Notes: a model not told the origin generated them from the letters alone. DNA of 64,000 nt from Megalonaias nervosa (GCA_016617855.1 JAECUM010028830.1:1-64000); one strand, 5' to 3'; positions 52,201-55,345 are shown, counted from the first letter of the stretch. Numbers and translations are program-made.

Positions 52201-52412
52201 CATGAACCTCCATGATGGAATGAATCATCCATATTCTCTTCATCACCATCAAACTGTGGAGTATGTTCTCTTGCGTCATCAAAGGGATCAAAGTGAACAC
52301 CTTCATCATAAGAATACTGTGGTCCTCCATCTTCAAAATGATATGGTTCATCATCTTCATCCCGAGTTTCCCGTTTCCACATGTTGACTGGATCCTCGCT
52401 GTCACTCTGAAC
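7114..52412 (-). CDS. SETD2: SETD2 histone H3K36 methyltransferase, partial gene (15 exons seen)
   Basis: Histone-lysine N-methyltransferase of the Set2/SETD2 family. The family trimethylates H3K36 in the nucleus during Pol II elongation. Coding exons (minus strand): 52412-40053, 38473-38345, 37166-37115, 34402-34326, 32369-32168, 30146-30049, 28016-27875, 25614-25480, 24875-24765, 23073-22384, 19261-19198, 14715-14659, 13604-13541, 12357-12098, 7214-7114. Every boundary has AG/GT and all junction phases agree. Domain order is a disordered N-terminus, AWS, SET, post-SET, the SETD2-specific helical region, then a Q-rich linker. The helical region (exons 8-10) separates SETD2 from NSD and ASH1 proteins, which share AWS-SET. 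WW and SRI domains are not in the window, so the 3' end lies left of base 1. At least one more exon lies right of 52412, because the frame is open up to the acceptor. Five single-base breaks interrupt the giant exon. Confidence 0.93.
7436..7525. repeat. 27-bp tandem repeat, about 3 copies
   Basis: Units of the type tacagtgacacagccatg + ttagaacac occur in a row between exon 15 and a SINE. A pogo-like terminus tacagtggtccctcactac lies just before it at about 7249, but no partner end was found. Confidence 0.7.
7566..7809 (+). mobile_element. tRNA-derived SINE, family B
   Basis: Order of words: ggcagagtagtcc (A-box region, degraded), gtctgcatgggttcaagtct (B box), tatgggtatgtgagaaagt, agtagcttcttgtgggtt, ttcctccacc, ctatcatgtgctgaaaaatg, then a CAC/CAA-rich tail. 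The same order occurs at 33546-33801 (plus) and 20651-20908 (minus). Confidence 0.85.
7810..8959. other. Intron sequence, no clear feature
   Basis: There is a 97-codon plus-strand open frame at 7927-8220 and short minus-strand frames, none with recognisable similarity or a splice context fitting SETD2. A poly-G run lies at about 8709-8720. Nothing else is seen. Confidence 0.4.
8968..11670 (+). mobile_element. Non-autonomous hAT-type element with 8-bp target duplication
   Basis: The left end TAAGGGTCAAATGATACA and the right end (other strand) TAGGGGTGAAATGATTCA form terminal inverted repeats. They are flanked by caaaatag (8960-8967) and caaaacag (11671-11678), an 8-bp target duplication with one mismatch. 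TIRs of the form TAGGGGTG-AA-GATTCA and 8-bp duplications are typical of hAT elements. Sub-terminal sequence carries repeated tcgatacac/atcgatat words. It is 2.7 kb long and has no intact transposase. A diverged relative lies at about 19610-21317. It sits in the intron between exons 14 and 15. Confidence 0.82.
11740..12060. repeat. Degenerate tandem repeat next to exon 14
   Basis: Imperfect units contain tgacaaaggaccaagccact, gcaaaggtgacatctatgcc and related words, about 4-5 times. It ends roughly 40 bp from the exon 14 donor. It extends a minus-strand open frame past the exon and makes the exon look longer than it is. Confidence 0.7.
12098..12357 (-). CDS. SETD2: SETD2 exon 14 (EERRQMFE motif and Gln-rich coiled coil)
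   Basis: The acceptor is acgtttacag|AAAAG and the donor CCTG|GTAGGG. It encodes KVLLPTPKISKEERRQMFEA, then a long Gln-rich helix with several QQQQ runs, then SDPTFLYHLQQDPNLLQALL and LPGLSP. The start resembles vertebrate LSTEERRKLFEQEVAQREAQKQ, followed in both by a Q-rich stretch. The helix is predicted to form a coiled coil. The donor has G at +5 but an otherwise weak GTAGGG. Confidence 0.93.
12600..13130. repeat. Degenerate intronic repeat ('tgacctctgacc' type)
   Basis: The intron between exons 13 and 14 has words such as cttgacctctgacctgtcac, atgttgaccttcga and repeated cgtgag/aaccaa segments. These resemble the repeat families at 26480-26830 and 36200-36700. The similarity is weak. Confidence 0.4.
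13193..13236. repeat. (TA)n microsatellite
   Basis: About 21 uninterrupted TA units, followed by tacacata. Confidence 0.97.
13541..13604 (-). CDS. SETD2: SETD2 exon 13 (linker with basic motif)
   Basis: A 64-bp exon, atttcttcag|TCTC to CCCAG|GTGAGT. It encodes SGWDTGRKRKRESSKDDLEP. The RKRKRE run could be part of a nuclear localisation signal. The phase goes from 1 to 2 and fits the AAAAGTG start of exon 14. Confidence 0.9.
14120..14258. repeat. 40-bp tandem array, distal part
   Basis: On the minus strand, units of about 40 bp read agtaagtcttacc, (a/t)g-ttg, gattgatcagga and cttatt. The proximal part of the same array lies at 14582-14658, across a SINE insertion, and includes the exon 12 splice donor. 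Confidence 0.75.
14258..14581 (-). mobile_element. tRNA-derived SINE, family A, full length
   Basis: On the minus strand it starts gaccgctccagtgccctagt with an A-box-like tgccctagtggttagagca. Next is a B-box-like gggggttcgaag, then gagtcataccagagacttat. A long conserved body follows (ctaatcctgacaccag-type and gcagacatcatggtgatatg words) and ends in a short GT-rich tail. It inserted into the 40-bp array. Other copies: 17094-17418, 32470-32789, 34699-34958, 62062-62378 (minus). Confidence 0.88.
14582..14658. repeat. 40-bp tandem array, proximal part at the exon 12 donor
   Basis: On the minus strand the intron starts gtaagtcctacctgttgaga, which is itself a unit of the array whose other units (14120-14258) read agtaagtcttaccagatgtg and agtaaatcttacctgttgta. 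Several units keep a GTAAGT-like word. Confidence 0.75.
14659..14715 (-). CDS. SETD2: SETD2 exon 12 (linker)
   Basis: A 57-bp exon, gttttgcag|ATCAG to AAAAG|GTAAGT, phase 1 in and out. It encodes DQMCGDSDRISRSERYKAK. It has no domain. The donor forms part of the first unit of a 40-bp tandem array that runs on into the intron. Confidence 0.88.
14716..16050. other. Intron 11-12, AT-rich, nothing recognised
   Basis: Several open frames of 100-170 codons (14849-15361 minus, 15225-15572 plus) overlap each other. They lack domain similarity and sit in AT-rich sequence. No repeat family from elsewhere in the window is clear here. Confidence 0.45.
16055..16135. repeat. 24-bp minisatellite, 3 copies
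   Basis: The unit gacatgtggatacatggata + tact/tatt is repeated three times almost perfectly. It is open in all frames and encodes repetitive peptides (WIHGY-like), which are not believed. Confidence 0.92.
17094..17418 (-). mobile_element. tRNA-derived SINE, family A, full length
   Basis: On the minus strand it reads gctccagtggcctagtggtt (A box) and tgtgggttcgatccccgacc (B box), then gagtcatacccaagacttac, the conserved body, and a GT-rich end. This is the best-preserved copy of the family here. Confidence 0.92.
17940..18260. repeat. Degenerate repeat of 'atcaagatgtccccactgag'
   Basis: About ten imperfect short units of 25-40 bp alternate 'aagatgaaatcaagatgtcc' with 'ccactgagatcaaatcaa'. No coding potential. 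Confidence 0.85.
18400..19060. repeat. 59-bp minisatellite, about 10 copies
   Basis: The unit contains agtctaatcctaatggttga, tataaatacagttcttagat and ttaacttagtacagaagcc. Copies start at 18481 and 18540, exactly 59 bp apart. Central copies are almost identical; outer ones diverge. Two variants (tcttaatgg against tcctaatgg, gttttt against gttctt) alternate, hinting at a higher-order unit of two to three copies. It ends about 140 bp from exon 11. Confidence 0.95.
19198..19261 (-). CDS. SETD2: SETD2 exon 11 (short basic linker)
   Basis: A 64-bp exon, cttattttag|GAAG to CTTG|GTAAGA. It encodes EVYKIPKKERVEERKKTELE, continuing vertebrate SETD2 KEVYRIPKKSQTE. The phase changes from 0 to 1 and fits exon 12. 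Confidence 0.93.
19610..21317 (+). mobile_element. Degraded relative of the 2.7 kb hAT-type element
   Basis: Shares many ordered words with 8968-11670. Examples are tgatatgattcatgatac at the left, atttccttgtgca-agaaa, the cttcctgcaaaa-actgctgcagcca block, gctgattctgtggtaatttc, and an atgcatcaatatat right end. Ends are decayed and no target duplication is clear. Short minus-strand frames (20034-20252, 20263-20496) may be transposase remnants but could not be identified. A family B SINE is inserted at 20651-20908. Confidence 0.7.
20651..20908 (-). mobile_element. tRNA-derived SINE, family B
   Basis: On the minus strand: ggggccccaagtggttaaaa, a B-box-like tgggttcaagtctcgggttc, tgtgagaaagcttgccagta, gcttctcgtgggtcagtggt and cttcctccacc. 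It ends gtgctgaaaaatggtgttaa and a CAA-repeat tail at 20651-20680. Confidence 0.9.
21662..22346. mobile_element. 685-bp TA-flanked inverted-repeat element (MITE)
   Basis: The left end CAGGTAAAACCTGTTATAAC and the right end (other strand) CAGGTAAAACCTGTCATAAC are inverted repeats with one mismatch in 20. TA lies on both sides (21660-21661, 22347-22348). This fits a non-autonomous Tc1/mariner-type element. A second matching pair occurs inside (tgattccgcttata and tgatcccgcttata, inverted). It ends 37 bp from the exon 10 donor. Confidence 0.9.
22384..23073 (-). CDS. SETD2: SETD2 exon 10 (end of helical region and acidic linker)
   Basis: The acceptor is tttcttcag|ATTC and the donor CTAAAG|GTATGT; 230 codons, phase 0. 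It starts ILSLLKSLPIGNKTILKESK, matching vertebrate LEHLPIPTKNMLEESK, and closes the helical region. It then runs into Ser/Asp/Glu-rich sequence with a basic KKKVKFADE motif. It ends LAASLLDSWVDLK, matching vertebrate LATKLLDSWKDLK just before the split. The middle is likely disordered. The donor lies 37 bp from the end of a transposable element at 21662-22346. Confidence 0.95.
23265..23760. repeat. Degenerate repeat, 'ccatattggatgtcag' family
   Basis: About four diverged units with the order: ggcagccatattggatatca, (t)tggcacc-ttt, cattt-aggaccaacta, (a)catcataagaagtc, t-gttaaaaccatgtcaata, ccattcaggagtagt, gacaagattttcaag. The same order recurs at 33440-34320 and 63100-63790. Confidence 0.7.
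23761..24764. other. Intron 9-10, mostly unrecognised, with a (TG)n tract
   Basis: AT-rich sequence. A (TG)n microsatellite lies at about 24089-24108, with a shorter one at 24115-24122. No other feature is evident. Confidence 0.5.
24765..24875 (-). CDS. SETD2: SETD2 exon 9 (helical region)
   Basis: The acceptor is ttttccacag|AATAC and the donor TATCAG|GTATAT; 37 codons, phase 0. It encodes NTTEPACFRLFLDYHGLELL and then WSWMTDNKQENRELLYQ. It corresponds to vertebrate SETD2 LKSFLERHGLSLLWIWM, part of a small helical domain after post-SET. Confidence 0.95.
24876..25479. other. Intron 8-9, nothing recognised
   Basis: About 600 bp of AT-rich sequence between two well-defined SETD2 exons. No repeat or motif of note. 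Confidence 0.5.
25480..25614 (-). CDS. SETD2: SETD2 exon 8 (helical region after post-SET)
   Basis: The acceptor is tgtttccag|TTGG and the donor TTACAG|GTAAAT; the exon is 45 codons, phase 0. It encodes LEEEIEQMSELQEGLRNKMD and then VLSLCRLMVRAEDPEHRKAI. It aligns with the vertebrate stretch containing QVLSLSRLMVRIETLEQKL, a helical element specific to SETD2, and so separates this gene from NSD and ASH1 proteins. Confidence 0.95.
25645..25720 (-). mobile_element. SINE family A, 3'-end fragment
   Basis: Matches only the tail of family A (on the plus strand gatttttaacgtagctttaa, then caatttttcagtcatatcgc). It stops where the gene-distal body should begin. Confidence 0.75.
26480..26830. repeat. 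Degenerate repeat, 'gaccttgacctttgaacccc' family
   Basis: Diverged units of about 115-120 bp contain gtgaccttgacctttgaacc, ccaaaagcaagttttcctc, tactcaggtgcaagctatcc and a tggtg-ac-actc word. Also found at 36200-36700. Confidence 0.7.
26930..27690. repeat. Degenerate tandem repeat, 'caagatcctgatgatgat' family
   Basis: Four or five diverged units of about 140-170 bp share caagat(cc)c-catcat, catggatctcactcattatt, gaggatataa(g)c(c)catatt, aa-tatggcttcc-gagtggt and aacaag-t-ggtcaat words. It is specific to this intron as far as I can see. Confidence 0.6.
27875..28016 (-). CDS. SETD2: SETD2 exon 7 (post-SET zinc motif and basic helix)
   Basis: The acceptor is gttaacag|GAAGG and the donor GACAAG|GTATAG. 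It encodes KEAQKCFCGSENCRGFIGG, the post-SET motif C-x-C-x4-C that binds zinc with a Cys from SET. A Lys/Arg/Glu-rich helix ending FEEYDK follows. Vertebrate SETD2 reads KEAQKCFCGSANCRGYLGG. Confidence 0.97.
28155..28225 (-). mobile_element. SINE family A, 3'-end fragment
   Basis: On the plus strand: ctttaaagatttttcagtca, then tatcactacaatatctgcat and tatggcagttta. This is the tail half of family A only. Confidence 0.65.
28245..28405. repeat. ~85-bp direct duplication
   Basis: Two diverged copies of a segment with aaaatcgtcaacggtatgta, ccaatgttatattttgctga and ttaacgcaaaacaaaggttt lie head to tail. They are just left of the hAT transposase fragment and may be part of that element's terminal region. 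Confidence 0.65.
28735..29565 (+). pseudogene. hAT transposase fragment (N-terminal part), in SETD2 intron, antisense
   Basis: A frame beginning ENGVQGKQIKIDPKQTKLSF reaches a stop at 28930. It continues as WLRFQKVKSSEECDSEDAFM and FCHVCTEAKKT, which resembles a TTF-type zinc finger of hAT proteins. A second frame (29107-29562) has a CVHWLSVDIPFLKYKSLPNL stretch and MADESTDISNNKCLVIYFQ, typical of the DUF4371/hAT catalytic region. It ends at GKGIALL and the dimerisation part is missing. Stops and frame changes show it is dead. It is related to, but clearly different from, the copy at 57.1-59.0 kb. Confidence 0.82.
30049..30146 (-). CDS. SETD2: SETD2 exon 6 (end of SET domain)
   Basis: The acceptor is catttcag|TGGAC and the donor TATGG|GTAAGT. 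It encodes WTVNGNLRVGFFTRKHIVAG and then TELTFDYQYEVYG. The motif ELTFDYQ holds the Tyr that lines the catalytic channel in SET enzymes. Vertebrate SETD2 reads WTVNGQLRVGFF and ELTFDYQFQRYG. The exon is too short to stand out as an open frame, but splice signals and phase are unambiguous. Confidence 0.96.
30240..31060. repeat. Degenerate repeat, 'cttgaccttgagg' family
   Basis: Four to five diverged units of about 165 bp contain ccttgccatgactttgacct, ttgaggcaggaagcatagct, aagtttcataaaagtatatt and cagtgattcaaaagttatac. Related to 3860-4260. A 24-bp duplication of cacgagactgtcaagttaaa lies near 30434. Confidence 0.7.
31335..31505 (+). mobile_element. tRNA-derived SINE-like copy, family C
   Basis: It contains cacagtggctaagtggttaa (A box), a degraded B-box region, then tccagcaaggcgctttactc and caactgcctggcaccaaata. 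It matches the copy at 5705-5875. Confidence 0.65.
32168..32369 (-). CDS. SETD2: SETD2 exon 5 (SET catalytic core)
   Basis: The acceptor is attcaag|AGG and the donor CAGAAG|GTAAAA. It encodes GRLVMEYLGEVLDYSLFKKR, then the YFMALNSDEIIDATYKGN block, then SRYINHSCDPNCETQK. RYINHSC is the signature NHSC motif of SET enzymes, which helps form the S-adenosylmethionine pocket. The central block is almost identical to vertebrate SETD2 (FMALKNDEIIDATQKGN). All recognisable catalytic elements are intact. Translation past 32168 into VKIIS is intron. Confidence 0.97.
32470..32789 (-). mobile_element. tRNA-derived SINE, family A, full length
   Basis: On the minus strand it starts gaccactccagtggcctaag, has an A-box-like tggcctaagtggtttgagtg and a B-box-like ccggttcaaatcctggct. 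The conserved body follows, ending in a T-rich tract at 32470-32485. Confidence 0.88.
32800..33370. repeat. Degenerate repeat, 'agtttcatgaagatat' family
   Basis: Three or four diverged units of about 140 bp share ataccaagtttcatgaa, (g)atacctc-aa-agat, taaataa-ttttctaacatt, gggaaataac, and g-tgaagctca-acaaactct words. Confidence 0.6.
33440..34320. repeat. Degenerate repeat, 'ccatattggatgtc' family, with SINE inside
   Basis: Diverged units share gattttcaagatg, tggcagccatattggatgtc, gtaccatttt, atttagg-ccaaca, gatatcat-aga-gtcttt, ggtgaaaaccccatgtcaat and atgactttccattt-gaag. A perfect ~31-bp duplication occurs at 34160-34225. Interrupted by the family B SINE at 33546-33801. Confidence 0.7.
33546..33801 (+). 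mobile_element. tRNA-derived SINE, family B, best-preserved copy
   Basis: The head ccgagtggccgagtggtcta + aagcgc matches a leucine/serine-type tRNA A-box region. The B box is gcgtgggttcaagtctagga. The body has tgtgagaaagcttgccagta, gcttctcgtgggtcggtggt, cttcctccaccg and ctatcgtgtgctgaaaaatg. The tail is (CAA)n at 33783-33801. There is no acceptor stem match, so it is not a working tRNA gene. Confidence 0.92.
34326..34402 (-). CDS. SETD2: SETD2 exon 4 (start of SET domain)
   Basis: The acceptor is tttcttgcag|AAAG and the donor GAACC|GTAAGA. It encodes KEYANVEPFQTDWKGMGLRT and then VEDLEP. This is the beginning of SET, where the G-x-G motif contributes to S-adenosylmethionine binding. Vertebrate SETD2 reads KKGWGLRA; here Trp is replaced by Met (GMG) while both glycines stay. 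Confidence 0.94.
34699..34958 (-). mobile_element. SINE family A with internal deletion of the B box
   Basis: The body is complete (tail at 34699, ctgacaccaggtcaaccagc, gttagtactatttttataag). The sequence then jumps from tataagtct straight to agccacttaggccactggag. The ~50 bp that carry the B box in other copies are lost. Confidence 0.85.
35120..36140. repeat. Degenerate repeat, 'ttgatggcagattgccatca' family
   Basis: Same word order as 4560-6350: catattttgatggcag, catcatctgcatcaact, aaaagccctt, a-caaagatgcttcctatca, aattaggtcaaattc. Unit length is about 150-200 bp. Confidence 0.6.
36200..36970. repeat. Degenerate repeats, two families in series
   Basis: 36200-36700 carries 'tgaccttgacctttgac'-type units (cagtgacactgacctttgac, cctagtgcaagccaaccaca, aagtttgataactgtatagg). 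36700-36970 returns to the 'tgatggtgtctcagcatcat' family. Also a poly-G run at 36175-36183. Confidence 0.6.
37115..37166 (-). CDS. SETD2: SETD2 exon 3 (AWS domain, second part)
   Basis: A 52-bp exon, ttccttatag|TGGG to CAGAGA|GTAAGT. It completes the split Cys codon and encodes GSRCPCGEYCTNKRFQR, the end of AWS. Vertebrate SETD2 has RCPNGDYCSNRRFQR here. The Cys at the Asn position (CPCG) is an extra cysteine. Confidence 0.95.
38165..38295. repeat. ~63-bp direct duplication
   Basis: Two copies of ctgaatttaatatatggaga / ctgaatttaacatacggaga followed by ccaggactcaacatttgccc lie head to tail in the intron between exons 2 and 3. They end about 50 bp from exon 2. Confidence 0.9.
38345..38473 (-). 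CDS. SETD2: SETD2 exon 2 (AWS domain, first part)
   Basis: The acceptor is tttcatag|GCGCC and the donor GAATG|GTGAGG, with phase 2 on both sides. It encodes RRQSKQMREVRRMVCDC, then an acidic loop, then IPACGDDCLNRMLFIE and the first two bases of a Cys codon. The spaced Cys residues (C-x-C, then C-x3-C) are zinc ligands of the AWS (associated with SET) domain, which packs against SET. Alignment with the vertebrate segment MQCECTP...ACGEDCLNRLLMIEC is close and gap-poor. Confidence 0.95.
38474..40052. other. Intron between the giant exon and the AWS exon
   Basis: AT-rich sequence with a short stretch of a mollusc-style repeat word (gaggggccataactcagttg, about 39498). The open frame at 38734-39137 has no recognisable similarity. 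Nothing else is seen. Confidence 0.45.
40053..44645 (-). CDS. SETD2: SETD2 giant exon, last uninterrupted block leading to AWS
   Basis: Open for about 4.6 kb. It holds Ser/Thr/Glu-rich sequence, a second RS-type region (~42.45-41.7 kb, units such as RDRERSRERDR), then a segment that looks ordered (EPNWKKFEKVLSRKI... then Ala-rich; 41.63-41.45 kb). A Pro/Gly/Met/His/Tyr-rich stretch with several PPPPP runs follows, then a long polyproline at about 40.24-40.19 kb. The block ends ETIEDSIYLTER, matching the conserved lead-in to the AWS domain of SETD2 (vertebrate form ENIYLTEKK). The extra codons after 40053 are intron. Confidence 0.9.
40053..52412 (-). CDS. SETD2: SETD2 giant exon (first visible), disordered N-terminal region
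   Basis: A 12,360-base exon. The acceptor is at 52414-52413 (tttttatag) and the donor at 40052-40051 (GAGAG|GTATTT). The frame is open from the acceptor, so the ATG at 52382 may be internal. Contents in order: acidic Asp/Glu/His stretch (52.38-52.22 kb); Arg/Gly patch; Pro/Gly/Asn/Gln-rich region to 50.5 kb with seven 36-residue repeats; a short polyproline (~50.25 kb); a helix-like island (~49.70-49.50 kb); RS-type domain (~49.3-48.2 kb); poly-Lys tract (~47.6 kb); Ser/Pro/Val-rich region (46.2-45.2 kb); second RS-type domain (~42.45-41.7 kb); Ala-rich helix-like segment (~41.63-41.45 kb); Pro/Gly/His/Met-rich and polyproline stretches (41.3-40.2 kb); and the lead-in to AWS. The reading frame slips near 47265, 46240, 45170, 44800 and 44645, each time by one missing base. 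Adding five bases gives exactly 4,121 codons plus two bases, matching the phase of the next exon. Confidence 0.9.
44646..47266 (-). CDS. SETD2: SETD2 giant exon, block with five frame breaks
   Basis: Coding composition continues here but is spread over all three frames. The segments are roughly 47266-46241, 46240-45171, 45170-44801 and 44800-44646. Each joins the next by a shift equal to one lost base. At two of the breaks (minus strand GATAAAC near 45170 and GATAAGTG near 44645) adding one A restores a smooth frame. The segment 44800-44646 is open only in its own frame and keeps the acidic/Ser/Thr composition (for example VQITETKTRISRSSD). No GT-AG introns fit the breaks. Sequence or assembly error is the simplest explanation. 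A decayed allele is possible but less likely, because all catalytic exons are clean. Confidence 0.82.
47267..52412 (-). CDS. SETD2: SETD2 giant exon, first uninterrupted reading-frame block
   Basis: Continuous open frame of about 5.1 kb from the acceptor to the first frame break. It begins VQSDSEDPVNMWKRETRDE. It includes the tandem 36-residue repeats and an RS domain in which Arg-Ser and Lys-Asp pairs alternate for over 350 residues (typical units SREKDKKD and RSSSKDRD). Such RS domains in splicing factors are phosphorylated and bind other RS proteins. Their presence in a SETD2 N-terminus would fit coupling of H3K36 methylation to splicing, but that is inference. Past about 47265 this frame still runs open to 47064, but its composition changes abruptly. 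The Ser/Lys/Arg-rich sequence continues in the frame one base removed, so the last 67 codons here are not believed. Confidence 0.88.
48280..48370 (-). repeat. SETD2: 39-bp in-frame duplication inside the RS domain
   Basis: The marker ctattctttatttcc occurs at 48292 and 48331, 39 bp apart. It encodes two near-identical 13-residue units (SSSRGKEIKNRTR). This is a recent slippage or unequal-exchange duplication that keeps the frame. Confidence 0.85.
50655..51445 (-). repeat. SETD2: Coding minisatellite: 7 copies of a 36-residue (108 bp) repeat
   Basis: Inside the giant exon a unit of 108 bp repeats head to tail about seven times. The core motifs are GMGNDMSGPGN, APNQGPNGPNFG and MVPHQGS. Two adjacent copies of the marker gccatttgg start at 51009 and 51117, exactly 108 bp apart. 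One copy has an extra HQ (about 51200), and the end copies are more diverged (AMGND at the first, GMGSD at the last). The repeats keep the frame, so the array is translated as Pro/Gly/Asn/Met/His-rich low-complexity sequence. Copy number is likely to vary between individuals. Confidence 0.9.
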
Positions 52413-53040
52413 CTATAAAAACCAAAAATAATAAACCAAGGCTTAATATTTGTTCAACATATACATTTTTAGGCTGTTTAGTGCATGGAAGGAGTTCAGA
52501 TATGATGTGACTAAAATACAATGTGACATACTCTTTACCATTCTTGCTACTTTCAAGATATCCCATGACACCCTTTTCTCCCTAATAAACTCATCTCCCT
52601 TTACATCATCTATTTTCTAACAGCCTAAATTTTTCCATTCCATAGCATAATAACCTAAATTTTTCCATTCCTTAGCAGACTGGCTTGGGGACATTACACA
52701 GTATGGCCAGGTCAGCTAAACAGTTAGCCAGGGTCTTCATGTCAAGCCCACCACTAAAGAATTGGTGAAAACTTGAAATTTCTTCCCATGCTGTTGATAT
52801 AGTAGCTACAGTACAGCTCATGCAGTGAAGCGGGGAGGGGGGGAGGATCTTTAGGAAAACAACCCCCCACCATTACTCCTTGTACCCTGACGAAGTTGCC
52901 ATGGATCCTTGTGGAAATAGCTCTGCAAGGAGTCGCATCCGATGACCACAGTGGAGGATGCGGTCTCAATGAAATGGGCATCTGTTACTGTTCATGACCC
53001 CTGCAAGCATGTTCTAATGACATTCAGTGAAATCAAGGGA
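52413..53040. other. Upstream of the giant exon, no exon found
   Basis: Contains the acceptor region and a ~30-bp duplication (cctaaatttttccattcc at about 52625 and 52652). A more GC-rich stretch at 52820-52960 contains a 75-codon minus-strand open frame that I could not recognise. It has no convincing link to SETD2. No TATA box or promoter could be supported. Confidence 0.4.
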
Positions 53041-53051
53041 ACAGTTCATCT

Positions 53052-53535
53052 ACATTCAGGGTTAGAAGTGAAATTAAATTTGAAAAATCGAGTTTTTGGG
53101 GGGTTTTGTCATGGTTTTAAATTGTTTTTGATTTTCAAGATGAAAAGCAGTTACAAGATTATCTCCATGGTGAGCACAACATTTATTAAAAATTTTCTAA
53201 ATATGAAAGTTTGCTTGTGCTTGGCTCTAAAATGTCTGGGTTCAAACAGGATGATCCGATGACATGTCATTATGCGTCTATCAAATGAATGAGAGAATAA
53301 AATGACCGAATGTCTCTAATTTGCATAATCTGTGAGCCTTCTCGACTCCAGCATAATAAAAAAAAAAAACATGTTCAAAATAAAGCATTCTTATGGGGTG
53401 TGGGCTGTTCACTTTTTCAAAAGTTTGTGTTTTTTTAATTAAGGTTTCCTTTTGGCTTTTTTTTGTTTTTTAGGTTTCTACGGTCAAAATGAAATTTGAG
53501 GCTTTTCAAGGTTTCTGAGGACCACTTCTAACCAT
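53052..53535. mobile_element. ~480-bp inverted-repeat element, hAT-like
   Basis: The left ggttagaagtg (53060-53070) and right cacttctaacc (53523-53533) form a perfect 11-bp inverted repeat. The inner flanks aaatttgaaaa and aaatgaaatttgag also pair loosely. Flanks gttcatct (53044-53051) and gttcatca (53536-53543) fit an 8-bp target duplication with one mismatch. No coding capacity. Confidence 0.65.
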
Positions 53536-53821
53536 GTTCATCATTATCTCTTTCGGGAGCAATCTGCTTACATTTTGATATGGAAAAAAAAAGTGTGATT
53601 ATTCTGATAATTATCAACATTTGAAGGTTCTGACAAAAATATTGTACGATACATAATTCCATATCAAATTTTAGATAATATTAACAAAACAACAATGTCT
53701 CATATGATTCATCAACTTCATTAATTTCGCACAATGAATAATCTACTCGTGCGCTGCAGTTTGAGTAATATACCACTGTAATAACCACATAAAAGTCAGT
53801 GATATTGTACTTCTGGCAGTA

Positions 53822-53933
53822 GACTGCTCCGGTGGCCTGAGTGATTCAAGCGTCTGCCTTGTATGTGGGAGGTCACAGGTTCTAACCCCGGCCAAGTCAT
53901 AACGAAGACTGATAAAAATGGTACTAGCAGCTA
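53822..53933 (+). mobile_element. SINE family A, tRNA-like head only
   Basis: gactgctccggtggcctgag, a B-box-like aggttctaaccccggccaag and tcataacgaagactgataaa, ending at ggtactagcagct. The body is missing. Confidence 0.8.
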
Positions 53934-54535
53934 GTGGTGGGAATCGGCCAGAATTTCATAATCGATAAGTGGTTCCACTGAACCAACTGATAATCTATTA
54001 CAATTGGTTACTAAGAGCAAATTTTTTAATTTTTCTTTGTTATACAGTTATATCTTTGCTCAAGAGTTCAAATTGTTATTAATGTACAGGAGTAACCTCT
54101 TTTAATGACATGTATACTTTAACCTGATAAAAATATTACATTCTTTTCAATTGTTAAGTGCTAATTTTGTTCTACAACTTTGTTAAATGAAAGCAATTTT
54201 TTCATGGCTGATGAGTCTTATGTAACTGACATTATGTCACAATCCCCCCAAACCCTTTCATTCACATCTGATGTGTCTAAAATTTGAAGTACAGAGGGAC
54301 ATGGTTTTCTTGTTTGTCATTAATTACAAATACTACAAAGGATTTTACACTTAAACTGAAACAAAATCAAATTTTTTAAAATTTAATGAGTCAACAATTT
54401 CACAGCATAATCATGACCATATGTTCCTAATTATGAAAGTTGACACATACGGAATACGGTACAGTTTTATCTTTAAGATGTGAAAGGAACAAATAATTCA
54501 GATAAACTGAAACTCTATTTGGCTTACCGTATATA
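53934..54535. other. AT-rich intergenic stretch, nothing recognised
   Basis: No repeat from elsewhere in the window, no open frame of note and no RNA gene. Confidence 0.4.
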
Positions 54536-54640
54536 CTCGCATATAAACCGACCCCCCAAACTGAATAGGTATAAACACTAAAAAGCGCATGACCCGCATA
54601 TGAGCCGACTCACAACTCCGCGACATCTTAAGATGCACGC
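54533..54640. mobile_element. Possible DNA-transposon terminus
   Basis: ccgtatatactcgcatataa, then accgaccccccaaac and gacccgcatatgagccgact, resembles the 'gtatatactcgcatataagccgac' termini common on animal DNA transposons. No partner end was found, so borders are uncertain. Confidence 0.4.
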
Positions 54641-55227
54641 AAGTTCTAAATGCATTTATTTAGACAAACCTATATCAACATAAATTACATGTATACTTCT
54701 CTCGGGTTGGCATCTATGCTTATTAAAAAGAAATGATATGAAATGATATAAACTTGTTTGAAAAGTTATTTATTTAATTTGCTGTTTTCTTATTGCTTCT
54801 GCCCAATTTAGATTTGTGTATAACTTGATCCAACAATGACAAGAACTAAGCATTCGCAGGTTGCTGTAACACTACCTCTCCTTTTCGACTCTATTGTTGT
54901 TTGTATATGAATTTTTGCAATGGACATTTTATATCAGTGCATCAGTATTACATTTTTATTTTGCCTTGAAATTTTAAATACCTAACCAGTGATTAATCTA
55001 CCCCTGCGTCCCACGTCCAGCACGCACAAAAAATGGCAGGGACTCATTAGTTGTTCATATGTGCATTCCTTTGGACGTAAGAAATTTTAAAGGAACAACA
55101 ACGTGCTTACTGTGATTTTTGTTTTCTTTTCACTAAGCAAATATTATCTTTGCACGGTCATGTGGTACCACTCCTTAACAGTATACTATTATGGGACGTC
55201 ATCAGTTCCCCTCATGTTTCTGGTTAA

Positions 55228-55345
55228 AATGCCGCCAAAGAAGATGATGAAAACTGACCCTAAGCAAAGGACACTCAAGGGTCACGCTACCAGGCGAAGT
55301 GGGCGAAAAAGTCGCCTGAGAAATGTAAACTTCGCCTTCTTTTAG
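55228..55345 (+). other. Short Lys/Arg-rich open frame upstream of hAT pseudogene
   Basis: Reads MPPKKMMKTDPKQRTLKGHA and then a basic stretch, stop at 55343-55345. A short basic N-terminus is usual for hAT proteins of the kind found at 57.1 kb on the same strand. It could be a first exon of that element, but there is no direct proof. Confidence 0.35.

Noticed and set aside
40068..52387. Many plus-strand and other-frame open frames of 60-230 codons across 40-52 kb (for example 48307-49002 plus, 46712-47074 plus, 42335-42520 plus).
   Set aside because: They are complements of the giant SETD2 exon. Low-complexity coding sequence keeps other frames open. They have no independent motif.
52754..52981. 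75-codon minus-strand frame as the first SETD2 exon.
   Set aside because: It has no similarity to SETD2 N-termini. No good donor in the right phase was identified. It remains only a slim possibility.
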